From NCBI GenBank assembly GCA_015039315.1, contig WIDE01000002.1:1003391-1067390 (forward strand): a stretch of 64,000 nucleotides of DNA. Reading direction: 5' to 3'. The DNA comes from Clavulina sp. PMI_390. Its lineage: Eukaryota > Basidiomycota > Agaricomycetes > Cantharellales > Hydnaceae. Below are positions 1 to 12,025 of the stretch, in pieces. Under the pieces are notes generated by a model. It ran no database searches. It was given only the letters and a program-made list of their open reading frames with translations, and was not told the origin of the DNA. The translations under genes were made by a program, and so were the position numbers. Positions within the stretch are counted from its first letter, which is position 1, and each line of letters starts with the position of its first letter.

Positions 1-2605
1 TGGTGGTATCTTTGCTGATGCCAAGCGCAAAGAGCGGTCGTCGACGCTCGAGGACGAGGGGAAAGATCCTTTGTCAACGGACTCCCCAGGACATCGTTCA
101 ACCGCGTCGTTCTCAGGAGTCGACACTGGCGAGTTGGTCATCACTGGGCCGGGAAGAGCAGATACTACATCTTCCCTTCCTAACCTACCTCTTGGTGAAG
201 AAAAACCTTCGGTCGCTTCGACATCGTCATCATCATCGTCGTCAACATCATCCTCGAATCGACGCTCAGGGTGGTTCTCATCACCAAAGCGTGAGCAAAA
301 AACACGACCAGAGTCAACGACTGGCGATTCGATCCCACCTTCCGATGTTTCATCCCTTGCAACTGTCTCGGAAGTTGGTACTCCCACTTCATTGTCTGGA
401 TCCACACCCACACTACCCGTCCAGCCTGAATCAGATGCGGAGGTGAAGCCCAAAGATAACGGAGAAGAAGTCGCTGACACTGAGCTGTTAACGCCGACAC
501 CCAAGCAAAAGGATGAGCCTTCCCTTGCACCCCCAGACATCGCTCTGAGTGATGCTCCTCCATCTCCAACACTGTCGGCCACCAGTATGTCGACTAGTAA
601 TGCTGATGCTCAACGCCTTCGTTCCCCATCAACGGGATCCCACAAATCAACACGTTCCGTCGATCTCGCTTCCTGGCTCTCAGCCTCACGATCATCCACC
701 AAGGTGGACTCGGACGATGGTTCCGAAGACGATCGTCCCGCTCCTCGAACGAGCGCCGCCAGTGCTCTCATTGCAAATCTGAAGACCAAGGCTGCCGAGA
801 AGCAGCTTGCGTCCTCCGCCCGTGAAGCGATGAAGAAATGGGGGTGGGGCACGGGTCGGAAGAGTACTCCGAGCCCAGGTACGAATTCTCCCTCGAACGA
901 CGACGTCGAGACTTCTCCTTTGTCTCGATCAACAAGTTCGCGGCCTACGTACGCCGAGATGCGAGCAAAGGTAGAAGAAAGGCACAATTTGTCGAGATCC
1001 CCAGCCCCATCGTCTACCAGCACGGGTAATATGAGCGACCAAACCTCCGCTAATACAACGGTGGGGCGATCCTCAGAATTATTTCCTCGCCCCTCTGAGG
1101 CCGCTAGTTCAGATTCAAGCATGGGAGGATACAGCCTTGAGCCATCTGCAGAGATCAAGCCTTCAACCCGTTCATCAGGGCCCAGAACGCGCCTCAGCTC
1201 AACCTCAAGCTCTAATGGGTACACTGGGGGACTCTCTCCCAGCCTTTCACCGAGCCCAGGGCCATCAGCTGATCCACCCACTCCCCCTCGCCACATTGCC
1301 CCATCTGTCCCAAAAGTTACTACAGAAATTTCCAGTCTCGTTTTGCCGCCTTCATCTACTCCCTCGCCCCGCTCTCCGTCACCAGCCGCTGCTACTCCAA
1401 CCTCAGAACCACTACAGCGGCAGCCGACAATGCCCGCCAACCTCGACGTGGATCCTTCAGTGCGAGGACGAACGTTGTCCACGAAGTCAGCTGGTGCTGG
1501 TGGTGCCGGTGCACCGGTGTTCGCGTCGCAGCCTTCTTCGGCTGCCATGATGACCATTCCGGGAATTCATGCCTCCCATCGGAACCAAGTCATGGCATTA
1601 GGCAACACGCCCAAACCTCCTCCTCCTTTGCCTCCTCGCACAAACGCTGATGGAACTCCGATTGTCCCTCGTATTGGAGCATCCCTCCAGAACGTGTACC
1701 GCATGTTCAATAAGAACGAATCTAATGCAATGACGGGAGGAACCGGTGACAAACTAGAACGGCCCGATTCAACGCCTTCCACGATGTCCGATTCGCCAGT
1801 CGGCACGGCTGGCGTTTCTGCCCCTGTAGCCGCCACTTTGTCGAGGCCACAGATGGAGCCACCTGCAGCTTCTTCACCTGCTAATGTTAATGAAGCCCCA
1901 GTGCCGATATCACCGGAGACGGATCGCCCCAGCCCAGCTATCGTGCAAAAACGCGCACCTCCACCCCTTCCCCCTCGCAAGTCTAGTACCCTAATGACCG
2001 CGTCTCCTCCGCCCTCTTATTCGTCTGAAAATAACTCTACCTCTTCCTTGGGTGTTTCATCAAGCGATGTGCAAGCGCCAGTCGAGGCGCCAAAAGAGGA
2101 GCACGTCGAATCCATCGCTCCGAATGGTATTCCAAACGAGGCCCTCACGCCAAGTCCACAAGAACCTATTGCGGCAAATGAAGACTTGCCTTTGACCTCA
2201 GGACCATCATCAGATGCGGCTTATCGCCATCCACCCAATTCTCTGTCGGACCCCTCACCCCATCGAGATGAGGAACAGGCTGACGATCAGGCAACTCTGG
2301 CAACCCTTGAGCCTGTGGGAGGTCTTCCTGCTCTCGAGCAATCGTCTCCTCCAAATGGTTCAAGTGAGCCAAAAGCCATGGTCCCGGAAGCATCGCCATC
2401 TCCAGCTATTTTGTTTGACGTCGCGCCGCCGCCAGAGGTTTTTCGTGCCGAAGTAGCAGCAGCAGACAGCGAGGGCTCGCTTGTCGAGAGACACGATGAG
2501 GCAGATCCAGAGCCTGCAGTAAAGCCGCAGCCCAGCGTTCCAGGAAAGCAATCACCAGTTCCTCCCCCTTTGCCTCCCAGGTCCAGTCCAAGTCTAGTTA
2601 GCTAG
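1..2605 (+). CDS. Ser/Pro-rich protein with three SH3-ligand motifs, 3' part only
   Basis: The reading frame is open from base 2 to the TAG at 2603-2605, so this is the C-terminal part (about 867 residues) of a gene that starts left of the window. The visible protein has no folded domain I can name. It is very rich in Ser, Pro, Thr and Ala, with acidic patches, and looks disordered. A short helical, basic stretch (KTKAAEKQLASSAREAMKKW, bases about 782-840) is the only ordered-looking part. Three proline motifs of the same type, PPPPLPPR (about 1617-1640), PPPLPPR (about 1958-1977) and PPPLPPR near the C-terminus (about 2564-2582), fit class II SH3 ligands. That suggests a scaffold or trafficking protein docking to SH3 partners, as seen in tails of some RabGAPs and actin regulators; this is inference. 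The catalytic or defining domain would lie outside the window. Confidence 0.75.
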   Translation, partial: GGIFADAKRKERSSTLEDEGKDPLSTDSPGHRSTASFSGVDTGELVITGPGRADTTSSLPNLPLGEEKPSVASTSSSSSSSTSSSNRRSGWFSSPKREQKTRPESTTGDSIPPSDVSSLATVSEVGTPTSLSGSTPTLPVQPESDAEVKPKDNGEEVADTELLTPTPKQKDEPSLAPPDIALSDAPPSPTLSATSMSTSNADAQRLRSPSTGSHKSTRSVDLASWLSASRSSTKVDSDDGSEDDRPAPRTSAASALIANLKTKAAEKQLASSAREAMKKWGWGTGRKSTPSPGTNSPSNDDVETSPLSRSTSSRPTYAEMRAKVEERHNLSRSPAPSSTSTGNMSDQTSANTTVGRSSELFPRPSEAASSDSSMGGYSLEPSAEIKPSTRSSGPRTRLSSTSSSNGYTGGLSPSLSPSPGPSADPPTPPRHIAPSVPKVTTEISSLVLPPSSTPSPRSPSPAAATPTSEPLQRQPTMPANLDVDPSVRGRTLSTKSAGAGGAGAPVFASQPSSAAMMTIPGIHASHRNQVMALGNTPKPPPPLPPRTNADGTPIVPRIGASLQNVYRMFNKNESNAMTGGTGDKLERPDSTPSTMSDSPVGTAGVSAPVAATLSRPQMEPPAASSPANVNEAPVPISPETDRPSPAIVQKRAPPPLPPRKSSTLMTASPPPSYSSENNSTSSLGVSSSDVQAPVEAPKEEHVESIAPNGIPNEALTPSPQEPIAANEDLPLTSGPSSDAAYRHPPNSLSDPSPHRDEEQADDQATLATLEPVGGLPALEQSSPPNGSSEPKAMVPEASPSPAILFDVAPPPEVFRAEVAAADSEGSLVERHDEADPEPAVKPQPSVPGKQSPVPPPLPPRSSPSLVS

Positions 2606-3792
2606 GAAGGTGCACAACTATGTGGTACGTTGGATTTTTTCTCTCATTATTGGATGATGTCATTGAATACCTGCCTGCTATCTCTCGTCAGCCTCTCTCA
2701 TCTATCTCGACTTGCTACGCATCTTTCACTTCTTTTTTTCACCCCACAATCACTTTGGACACGACCCATTACACACGCATTGTATCAATTTATCTCATCC
2801 CTCTTGACATGCTTCCGTTGGCCTTGCAATGTACGATCTCCTCCCTACTCACTTACCCCGCGATTGGCGACCGTTGTGAACCTCAAAAGCTATCAGGGTT
2901 TTTCTCGTCGTGCTCCTTTGACGAGAAACTCTCCCCCACTCCAGGCACCACATACCTATTAGTCACAATTACACTGTCGAAGTCAGTTCGTGGTTTATGT
3001 GAGACGATCTTGTCTCAAACACGATTTTTCCCCCTTTTTTCGCGTTCTGCTGTGAATCTCAGGAGTGGTGTTTCACAACTGTGTGCAGAGTCAATGGAGT
3101 GTGGAAATTCGTGGCGCGGTGACTGTCCTGTTTCAGTAACCCCCTTAGCCCAGATTGCGGTATTTCTAGCCACCCCTTAAGATGATTCCCAACACTTTTT
3201 CCATCAGAGCAAATCCGGCCCTTTGCCAGGAAACTACTACTTCCTTCAGAACAGCACGGCCCACCTCCACATACGACGATTGATGAACAAATCGATATCT
3301 TAATACAAATTAGGCGGCGACACACGTGCTGCTGACACACCGATGAACAATTTAGTCAAACGTCAACAACAACAATCGCGGCAACTTCTTTCACGCGACG
3401 GTTCCATGGAAACAAGGGACAATGTGCTGCGATCGCTGTATTTAGTTCCTTCCACATGGCAGCGCTTATAATAACTCAAACACAGTCGATGAATTAGTAT
3501 AGATACGGAACACAGCTAGGAGCCAATAGGGGGGGAATAAGACGAGAGAGACAACTAGACCGAGAGTAGGTAGTAACAGAGCACAAGCAGGCAGAAACAG
3601 GTAGGAAAGAAAAGGAAAACAGAGAACGTGTTGTGTGGGTTGATAGAGAGAAGAAGAAAACATCAAGCCCACAGGGCAAGCAGTCAGAAAATGGGGGGGA
3701 TAAACGTGACACAGCTAGGGGGGAATCTCGATGGAATACGACTGTGAAGTACTTTTGACGCGAGGCAAACGAGTACGAGAACGAGGAAATCT
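2606..3792. other. Convergent intergenic region, no gene seen
   Basis: This lies between the stop of the Ser/Pro-rich gene and the stop of the G-beta gene on the other strand, so it should hold two 3' UTRs facing each other. The plus strand is pyrimidine-rich in the first half. Open frames here (for example 2620-3180) show no domain, no conserved-looking composition and no splice logic. Confidence 0.6.
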
Positions 3793-5149
3793 TTATGCCC
3801 AAATCTATAAATATGAATGGAATCAATATGGCTGCCAGTCTCCATGTGGTAATGTATCCGTACCTTAAGAGTGCTATCCCAGCTCCCAGTGCACAACGCC
3901 ATGCCATCAGACGACACACCAAGGCAGCTAACACGGTTCTCGTGACCGGTGAGGACACCGACACGCTCACCCTTGAGGGTGTCCCAGACATTGCAGGTCC
4001 AGTCATCGTAGCCACCAAAGAGCACGCGCCCAGAGATGGAGAAGGCGACCGAGGTGATACCGCAAAGAATGTTGTCGTGGGTGAAGGTATTCAATTCGCG
4101 ATCTGCACGAAGATCAAACAAGCGGCACGATGCGTCGTCAGACCCAGTTGCGAATGCATCACCATTCGGGAAGAATCTAGAATTCGGCGCAACGAGAAAA
4201 TCGAAAAATAAATAAATAAATGGTTAGTTCGTTTTGCACGAACTCATCTCAGATGAATAAGAGCTACTACTTACTGCACGGCATTAATGTCGGATTCGTG
4301 GCCGATGAAAGTCTGAGTGGCCTTGCCCGTGCGAATGTCCCACAGCTTGGCCGTAGCATCACAAGCGCCGGACACGAACACATTTTGGTTCGGACCCAGT
4401 GACAGACTACGGGATGGTTTGACTGTTAGGAGAAGGTCGGGATGAATTGGAGAAATCGAGGGGGATTCACCTCATGACATCGCCGGTGTGGTCGCTAAAC
4501 TCTGTGAGCCGAGAGTTGGTCTCAATGTCCCAGAGCATGCAGGTCATGTCTCCAGAGGACGTGATAATCTGGCGGTCGTTGAGGAATCGGCAGCAGCTGA
4601 GATAACCGGAGTGAGCGCTGAGCTCGCGAGCGTTCTTGACGCCGTTGCCATCCTTGGCGCGGAGATTGTAGATAGTGCAAATGTTATCCAATCCACCGCA
4701 AGCGACAAAGTTGCCTGATGGTGCGTAGGCACATGTCATCACCCAGCTGGACCGGAGGGGAATGGCATGGATTTTGTTGGTGGTGTAGGCGTCCCAGAGG
4801 ATGAGCTTTCCGTCCTGCGATGCAGAGACGAGATGCCGCTTGTCTGCGGCCCAATGCATAGCGTAAATTTTGGCGAGATGGCCTCTAAGCTGACGCCTGG
4901 TTCTCATGAGAATGCGGGGGAGAGCCTCGACCTCCTGCGCCATTGACTTGACTGGAAATTGACATAGGGGGGTAGGCACGCAGGCAGTCAGCTGAGCTGC
5001 AGGAAGGAACAGGGCAGAGATTGAAATAGAGTGTACGGACGAGTGGTATCATTCGTGAGCTCCCTTCTTGCACGAATTTTCTCTTTTAGCTGCTCCGACT
5101 CGCGACGGGCGGTGGCAATACGCTCCTGGATATCAGACGCTTGAGACAT
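3793..5149 (-). CDS. Heterotrimeric G-protein beta subunit, WD40 propeller
   Basis: Five exons (5149-5041, 4951-4471, 4406-4275, 4176-3864, 3804-3793) join in frame to 348 residues, the usual length for G-beta. The N-terminus ([19 protein letters not shown]) is the coiled-coil helix that pairs with G-gamma. The rest is a seven-blade WD40 propeller with family hallmarks: [65 protein letters not shown] and the C-terminal [11 protein letters not shown]. The last exon is only 12 nt and encodes IWA plus stop. Exon 1 ends at a GTCCGT donor, the only choice that keeps the frame into [11 protein letters not shown]. In basidiomycetes this subunit couples pheromone or nutrient receptors to MAPK and cAMP signalling at the plasma membrane. 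Identification is close to certain; which pathway it serves cannot be read here. Confidence 0.96.
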
Positions 5150-6661
5150 GGCGTTCCGGAAAGGTTATTACGATGGGATGGGGGAGAACCAAGTCTGCAA
5201 CAGAGACGAAGTGTAAATTGATCGAACGGTTTTCGGGTGGGCTTTCGTGCGCAGCAACGGGAGGCGGGGGTACGCACAGAAAGGAAAGAGAGATACAAAC
5301 GACTGGGGGCGACGCGTGCGGGACAAGCACCGAGATACGGAGGGGAGAACGCGGAGGGGGACGGCGGGGATGTCCTGGTGTGTGGGTGTGTGGTGTCTCC
5401 CAAAGTGATGTGGCTGTGCGCGGGCGCTTGGGCGTATTTGGACATGTTCGCCCAATGAGAACACGTTTGGCGGCCGCGAGGCAGGCCCACTCTCGTCAAT
5501 GAAAAGCAGCCTTTTTCCCCCTTCTCCACGCCTAGGAAATTGGCATTAATGTAACATCTGATGGGCTTGCATCATTTACGCAATCTCTGCTTTGTTTGGC
5601 AACTGACTGTCTGGACCCTTTGGCTCTCCGGTTCGATCCCCCTGCCTCGCCCACTGGGTCGATCCTGGAGACGTTCAATTCGATCTCTTCCTGTTATGCA
5701 AATCGAATCTCTCGACATCGCATTGCTCCCCTTAAATCTGGAGGATGATTCGCCAAGCTCTGGGGCCAGCCATCTTGAACAAGCTGTAGCAGCAGCAGCG
5801 GCAGCAACGCTGCAAATGCGTGGCGAAATCGCCACCCACCCACACACGCACACGCCCATAAACAATATTCCCGCCCTTCTGGCTCTCTCCCCCTGCCCGC
5901 TGCCTATTCCGTCTCCTCTGATCTCCTCCGAATTGCCCTAAGCTTGTTTGCCTCCCTGCCCGCTGCCTCGCATGGTGATTCGGCGTCCCGCTTCTGCATC
6001 ACCTGAAATACCTACTTTAGACGGCCCACTTTGCCGCTATGAACTACACCCACCATCATTTCTTACATCCTTTTCCCCCTCCCCTTCCCATGCTTCATCA
6101 CGTCCAACGTGCCATCCGCTCGATTCAATCTTAGATGCGCTCTCTAAGCGCAACCCTTCGTCGTGTTAGCCTGCTTATGATCGACCCCTCATCGAACCCA
6201 CACTTGGATCTCATCTTCATCATGACGTTTGGGTGTGCGTTTGTATACAAATTTGCCTTTCCGATATTGTATTCTAGTGGCGTCTGTGCTTCATTCCCCC
6301 CTCCTCTTGCCCCGCGGCATTCTATGCAGATGACCGAACCCATCCTATCGATTCGCCACTGGCGGAAAGCTCGGTCCTGAACCGAGAACTGCCATGCCTC
6401 ATGTAGGCTCTATTTAGCAAGTAAACGCGTATCGTTTGCCTAGACCGGGTCGATGGTGTTCATCAAACTGACATATTGAGTACCTCTTCATCATCATGCG
6501 CAAGACGCTCTCTCTCGGACGAAATTGGCAAGTCTCCTACACGGGAAGCGAATGAGTATAAGAGTTGGGCCACCAGCCATGGTCATCGTCTGCTCTGCCA
6601 TCCACCGACTTCACTCCTCTTCCCCAAACCTCCAGCCCTTCCCTTCCACGCCTCCTTCGAC
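5150..6661. other. Divergent intergenic region, pyrimidine-rich
   Basis: About 1.5 kb between two genes that point away from each other, so it carries both promoters and leaders. It holds C/T-rich tracts, a short CAG/CGG-like run near 5786-5812, and many small open frames with no domain. A perfect tRNA B-box-like string near 5630 has no matching A box or cloverleaf. I see no gene. Confidence 0.55.
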
Positions 6662-7312
6662 ATGGCTGACGGTCAGTCTGCCCTCAACAAGATCCTTTCC
6701 ATCCCCTTCCCTCGACACTCTCTCTAACAAAACAAACTATAGCTAACCAACCGGGCGCGTACTCCCGTCAGCTACACAACCAGTATGCATATGTACTCGA
6801 GACTTCGCCGCCTAATTTCTCTAACTGAGTCATATATATCACCATGAACAGCATACAGTCAAACTCTGGCCAGACGATGACCATTGAGGTAAGATTCTGT
6901 TATACATACAAATATTACGCCGCGTTTTTTTTTTGGAGTTTGTTCACCACATAACCTACTTACATGTACTTCAATGTTGGACTCTTTACCAGGAGTTCAG
7001 GGATTCAGACCCAACCAAAGTTATTTGGATCGCTGTGATTCGTGGTAGGTGGTTCAATTCTCTTTCCATGTCGCTGGCTCTGAATAAGTGCTCGGTTGCT
7101 AGTTGATGGCGTTGTGCACGGGAGTGGTTCCGGGCCTACTAAGAAGGTGGCAAGAGACCACGCATCTCGAGTGAGTCTCACGTCCATATGGTTTTCTCTT
7201 CTCTACTCACACGACCCACCGACGCGCGCTACTACCTTGGCGTTCACTTTACCATCCCCCTCTCGTTGATCTCCAGGAAGCACTCGTCCGGTTAAACGTG
7301 ATTGATGGCTAA
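6662..7312 (+). CDS. Small double-stranded RNA-binding-motif-like protein (80 aa)
   Basis: Six small exons (6662-6671, 6743-6782, 6852-6888, 6993-7044, 7103-7170, 7277-7312) join with GT-AG junctions into an 80-residue protein ending in TAA. The second half reads VIWIAVIRVDGVVHGSG, then SGPTKKVARDHASREALVRL. This is the C-terminal part of a dsRBD: a beta strand, a glycine loop, a KK-x-A helix start that normally contacts the RNA major groove, and an EAL-x-L helix. The N-terminal helix is short (ANQPGAYSRQLHNHIQ). The first coding exon is only 10 nt. Proteins of this kind are known in Agaricomycetes as small hypothetical dsRBD-like proteins; binding to RNA is inferred. The start is the ATG that keeps the frame through all five junctions. 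It could be missed by gene finders because no single exon exceeds 68 nt. Confidence 0.72.
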
Positions 7313-9871
7313 TAACCTATTCAAAGTCTCAAATTTGCTAAAAGGGGTGGCGAGAAGGCCCGTGTGCTCAGGTCCTGGTGATGCTTTGCACGCCGTCGGT
7401 CGTCGTGAGGACACGGGCTGGATCTTGTCCACCCTCTGCTCTCGTATTTCTCTTCTCACAGAGAGAGATTTTTTATTCCCTTTTATTCATCCACATTGTA
7501 TACCATCCATTGCTCTGCTCGCTACTACGCTCGCTATCGATGCTATCTGATTCGCTTTCTTGCTCTCTTGACATGGCTCATAACCTCCGAGATGAAGAAG
7601 GACCTCCGCTATTGCGACTGTAGTGGTCCCGCTCTCTCCTCACTCGCTGGATTTTCTGGGGGTCGATCGAGGATTGAAAGAGTTGCCCAATAATGATCCG
7701 CCAGCCTGTCTTGGGGCTCGTCTTGCAATGACTTGCTTGAATTGAACACCAACGCCACGCTGACACGGCCCCGCTTCTTTTATTCCTTTTTTGTTGAAGC
7801 AGGCCTGCCCGGAATCGGGCTCTATTTTCTACAGACGTCACCCACGAGTCCCCTTACGTTATCGTGTTTCTTGTCTCGGAAACCCAGAAAGCTACAGCTC
7901 GCGCGCGAGAGGACAATTGCACGGCAAAGACGCTCGTTTGTCTGGGGGCGAGCCGAGCAGCCTAGGCCAGTCTCAACTCTCCCAGCACCGCTCCTAGCCT
8001 TCACTAGTAAGGCAATTAGAGTTGGGTCCTCAGGGCGATCGATGACGAAAACCTTGCTGCCTTTGTTATTTATTTGATCGATCTCCTCGCACAATGACTT
8101 TGTGTGGTGGAGCCTTGATCATAATGAAGTCCCGAGGAGCCGGGGCACGAGCCCTTTTCACGCTGTAGGACCCAGCAATTTATCCGTCCAAGACACCGAA
8201 ATGGATGTCTTCCCTCTCATCCTCCCCACCATATAACCTCGTCAATGCTCTATGGTGAGCTCGTACCAAGATATAGGTTATAGAACGCTCCGCCTCTGGC
8301 CGCTGGAGTCGGACGAGCTCCATAGAAAAGATCACCATTAGAGTAGCAGCTTCATGATCGACCACCGATCTGCCATGCGTCGATGGTCCACCTCGTCGGG
8401 CTGCTGACCTCACGTCCAAAGTGGGTTGGATAATTAAGTCCTCAAATAAGTGCTAGAGTTATCGTCACTAAACTAGCTGAGTACACAGTCACCCATCCTG
8501 GTATTTCCCCGGATAACGGGCGAAGGTACACGAGTAATCAAGCGGTCCCAGAGAGACAGCCAATGCCCGCCAAAAAGCAGCCAGAAGAAAAGCAGTCATA
8601 ACCAAAAAACGCGGACCGATAATGCGAGGGAAGAAAAAAAAACGAATTAAAGGTGCTGCTGTGGGCCCAGCTGCAACAACGTGTCAGGTTGACAGTTTCC
8701 CACTTTTCCGAGCGTCGAGCGCGATGACGCCAGTGGCTGCTCACTCCATCACGCACCTCCATACCCTCGACGACACCGCGGGGGGCGGAGAGCAGGCGCT
8801 GGCGAGCATCAATTGGAATACCCTCAGATTGCAAATATCGGATGTTTCTGCGTGCCCTTATGCCACGATTTGTTCTCATCATTGGCGGCGGCGAGCCCGT
8901 GTACTGGGTAACGTGCAAAGAGGGGAGGGTCTTCACTTGCCAAGCACGAGGCGAGGTCCCCACACCTTCCCAGCGCTCTGGTCGTCGTGGTGTACGTTCT
9001 CCACGTAAAATCAGTTCCATAGGAGGCAACAAATGGAGGGCATGTAAAAAAAAGTAAGAGCTATCCAAGTTGATGAAGTGTTGAATAAAAAGGTTCTAGA
9101 CGAGGCAGCCCCAGGTGCGTCATTCACTGATATTGTTTGTTCTGAAGCTTGCACTCAACATCTGATTTACTTCAATCATGTTTGCAAACTTCGCTGTTCT
9201 GTTGCATGACCGGTACTTCTTTCAACGCCACGTGCTGACATGATAATGACCAGCAAGGCTCCGTGCTCTTCCAGGTACCAGGCCCAGGAGGGATTCGAGA
9301 CATAACCGGTTCTGACAGTGATAAGCTCACCCCATTCCGAAGTGATACAAATGAAGCCCGAAAGCGGACATTCTGGTCCATCAACCCATAAGAAAACTTC
9401 CATTTTTAGCGTCGATTGCCCATGACAGGCGCATCTGCACGATGGGCGCGCGTGGCACCATGAATATGGTAGAAGATGAAGGCGCAAAAGATCGACTGTA
9501 CTTCCTCGGCCGAAGTCGGGCATGAATGACGAGAAATTAAAACATGCCTGGGCAATCGAAGCATCATGGATCCCTGGGTCCAAGTGGAGGCTTGACGAAC
9601 TTGATGCATAGATGTGTATGCAGCAATTCAGACCATGCACACCACTTTTCGGCTCACGTGCCGATTGGATTGTCGAGATCGGTTAGCGACAGAGAATAAT
9701 ATTAGACGAGAATTAATGCGAGAGAGGTAAGCCGACCATGAATCATTGTAACAGTGTACGCTGAGCCAGGACGTGGATTGAGTAGATCGAGCAAAGCTAC
9801 GAAAGGAGAGCATGCACGATAGAGAAAGCGATAGCAAAACGTTAACAAGAGTACACCTAGAATATGTAAAG
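7313..9871. other. Gene-poor stretch
   Basis: About 2.5 kb between the stop of the dsRBD-like gene and the stop of the pantothenate kinase gene. Several 80-180-codon frames exist on both strands but lack start or splice context and domains. One minus-strand stretch at 9176-9420 (with a WAWYLEEHGALLVIIM segment) looks more protein-like than the rest and could be a decayed exon. No repeat or RNA gene was recognised. Confidence 0.45.
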
Positions 9872-11693
9872 TCAAGATTGAGTGTCTGATAGCCCAGCCG
9901 AAGGTGGGACTAGTGGAGGGGCAGGGGGATGTGAGGCATCATCCTCTGTTGAATCGATGTTCCGAATCCAGGCTCCAATTGCACCCCTAGCAGGAGCAGT
10001 GGTCAGCTCATCTCTTAAGGAATTCAAGATGCAGGTGAGGCTCACAAAAACCCTTCATGTCGGAGGAACATTGCCTTCTTTGTTCCCTTGCTCCAGAATC
10101 GGATAGCATAGGATAGCGTCGAGACGGTAGCCGCATGACCTGAGGAAGTGGGATGATCATGAGACATTCGGTATTTCTAAATAATCGTCACGGGTGCGCA
10201 TACCTCTGATAAAGCAGCCTCCAAAATATATTCTCTCGAGCCCATATTTTTCAGCATTCATGTATCTGTGGTCACGATCCTATTAGCCGTGTTCGGTCCG
10301 GAGAGATAGTTGGCAACTCACGCAATCTGTCCAATATTGTTCGATACGCCGTAAAGCAAACTCTTGCTAATGTCTGCTGGGCTAAATGCCTTCTTCTCCT
10401 TCCCCTTCTTGAAGACTTTGCCGAACGAACTCGCGATCACCGTCGACTTGAGACCGAGCCGTCCAGTATCTTGCCCGTAAATGTCGGCAACAAGCATGTC
10501 GACATTGGCATTGTCCCCCTGCTCAGCCATGGCCAACATTTCTGGAAGAAGAGTTCACAAACGTTCTGCAACATCTAGTGGAGACGAAAGTTGCTCACCA
10601 TCGAACGAGGTAGCTGGTGTCAGCAGACTGAGGAGCCCCCACAAGGTCCCTCCTCCAATACTCGTGCCGCTTACTCGCTCAAAACTTCCATCCTCGTTGA
10701 CCTTGAGAATTGAAACGCCTGATCCGATGTTGACCAGCAAGCAAGGTAGCTGAGGAGATGGGTCCATCTCGAATGTTACACCATATTGTGGAGGGTTGGG
10801 GGAAGGGCGCTCCAGTTCCTTGGGAAGCTGAAAGGTGTGATTGGCATGATGAGAGATTTCGTCAATGAGCTCGTCAGAGAATGAGTACGCCTCGTTCGGT
10901 ATCGATGTGATGAAATTAAGCCCAGTGATAAGGCACTCCATCTCGTCTTCTCTCCGCACCTCCACGCCTAATTGTTGCCGAAACATGTCGTAGAATTTAT
11001 GGGCTCCGCCGCCAGTCGCCATGATCTTCACACTCCGCCGCATCTCGTCCAACGATACGCGGTTGACGTTGGCACTGCGCTCTATCAAATGCTGGATGAA
11101 TTCCACGCATTCATGGATATTGTCTGTTTCGAACCGTTCGAAATTCAGAGATCCACCAGGGACATTTTGCAATGTAGCTCTCCGGAGCAGCGCTCCCCGG
11201 AGATTCTGCCCATTCAGAGGGTCCATGGAGAGTCTGGGAGGCTCAAGGGTTAAGGGAGTGAGCGCGCCAGTGACCTTGTTTCGGTGTGATGAGAGACGAC
11301 GGCCCTCAATTTCTTCTTCATCAGTCGGAGTCGTTGGGGATGACGAGCCCAAACTCTCGGCATCGGGGATGGCAGCTGGTGGTGGTACTGGGGAGCGAGT
11401 GAAATAGATAACTTTAGCAAGAGATCCTCCAACCTACGTGAGATAACAGGGGCCGAGTTCAGCATCAAGACCAGAAGAGCTGCAGGCGACATACATCGAC
11501 AGCAATATGAGATACAGCCTCGGTATGATTAGGGAAGTATATGCCCCTACTGTCTCTCGTCTGGTGGTCCGAAATTCCACATTAGTCCTCGGTGACGCTG
11601 TATAGCGAGTGCCGAGCGTACCTCTGGGGATTCCTCCTGTAGAATAACTGCCCCACGGGTGTCAACCTGAATTACGCGTGCACGAGGAAGCAT
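9872..11693 (-). CDS. CAB1: Pantothenate kinase, eukaryotic type
   Basis: It phosphorylates pantothenate, the first and controlling step of coenzyme A synthesis. Seven exons (11693-11622, 11560-11495, 11433-10599, 10541-10322, 10265-10204, 10139-10046, 9986-9872) give 487 residues in one frame. Visible landmarks are HIAVDVGGSLAKVIYF (ATP-binding, near residue 45), the ATGGGAHKF loop, LLVNIGSGVSILKV, GTSIGGGTLWGL, a region rich in charged residues (GKVFKKGKEKKAF) and the C-terminal YGLERIYFGGCFIRGH with FLRHEGFLGAIGAW. These are the motifs of the acetyl-CoA-regulated eukaryotic PanK fold. The insert between VIYF and the kinase core (TRSP...NKVTGALTP) is low-complexity and is probably a disordered loop. 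The frame stays open about 18 codons upstream of the chosen ATG without another ATG. Function is confident; the exact start is less so. Confidence 0.95.
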
Positions 11694-12025
11694 TTGGGTA
11701 GCAATGGAGATAGCAAAGTCTCCGAGGCCCAGCAGAATTTAGGATGGTTCGTAATCGTCTGAGTCAGGAAGAGATCGGGGCATTCGACGACCCCAAAGCG
11801 CTTTCCACAAACGGCCAGTTTATTTCCCACGGCTATTTTTCTCCCCTCTCGGACCACTCGCAAATGACACCATGCGACCACCGAGTAAACGATTTAAAAC
11901 GCCTCGACGGACGGGGATAATGAAGTGGATCCGGTATCACTTGAGTAAGAGAGAGAGACAACATGCACGTATGGAATTGCGAGCACAAGGCACACAGAAA
12001 TAATGAGACTAACAGCAGCTGTCTA
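11694..12025. other. Short gap between pantothenate kinase and coatomer gamma
   Basis: About 330 bp between two genes on the same strand. It must hold the 3' end of the coatomer transcript and the pantothenate kinase promoter. No gene or clear regulatory motif is visible. Confidence 0.5.

Noticed and set aside
610..1557. A 315-codon frame antisense to the Ser/Pro-rich gene
   Set aside because: It is the mirror of a biased Ser/Pro/Thr composition in the real gene, which depletes stops on the other strand. No domain or splice context.
2620..3180. A 186-codon plus-strand frame after the first gene
   Set aside because: Low-complexity, no domain, lies where two 3' UTRs meet.
5621..5645. Perfect tRNA B-box-like string (GGTTCGATCCC)
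   Set aside because: No A box at the right distance, and neither T arm nor acceptor stem pairs.
8538..9068. A 176-codon minus-strand frame
   Set aside because: No recognisable domain, odd composition, overlapping plus-strand frames of similar quality.
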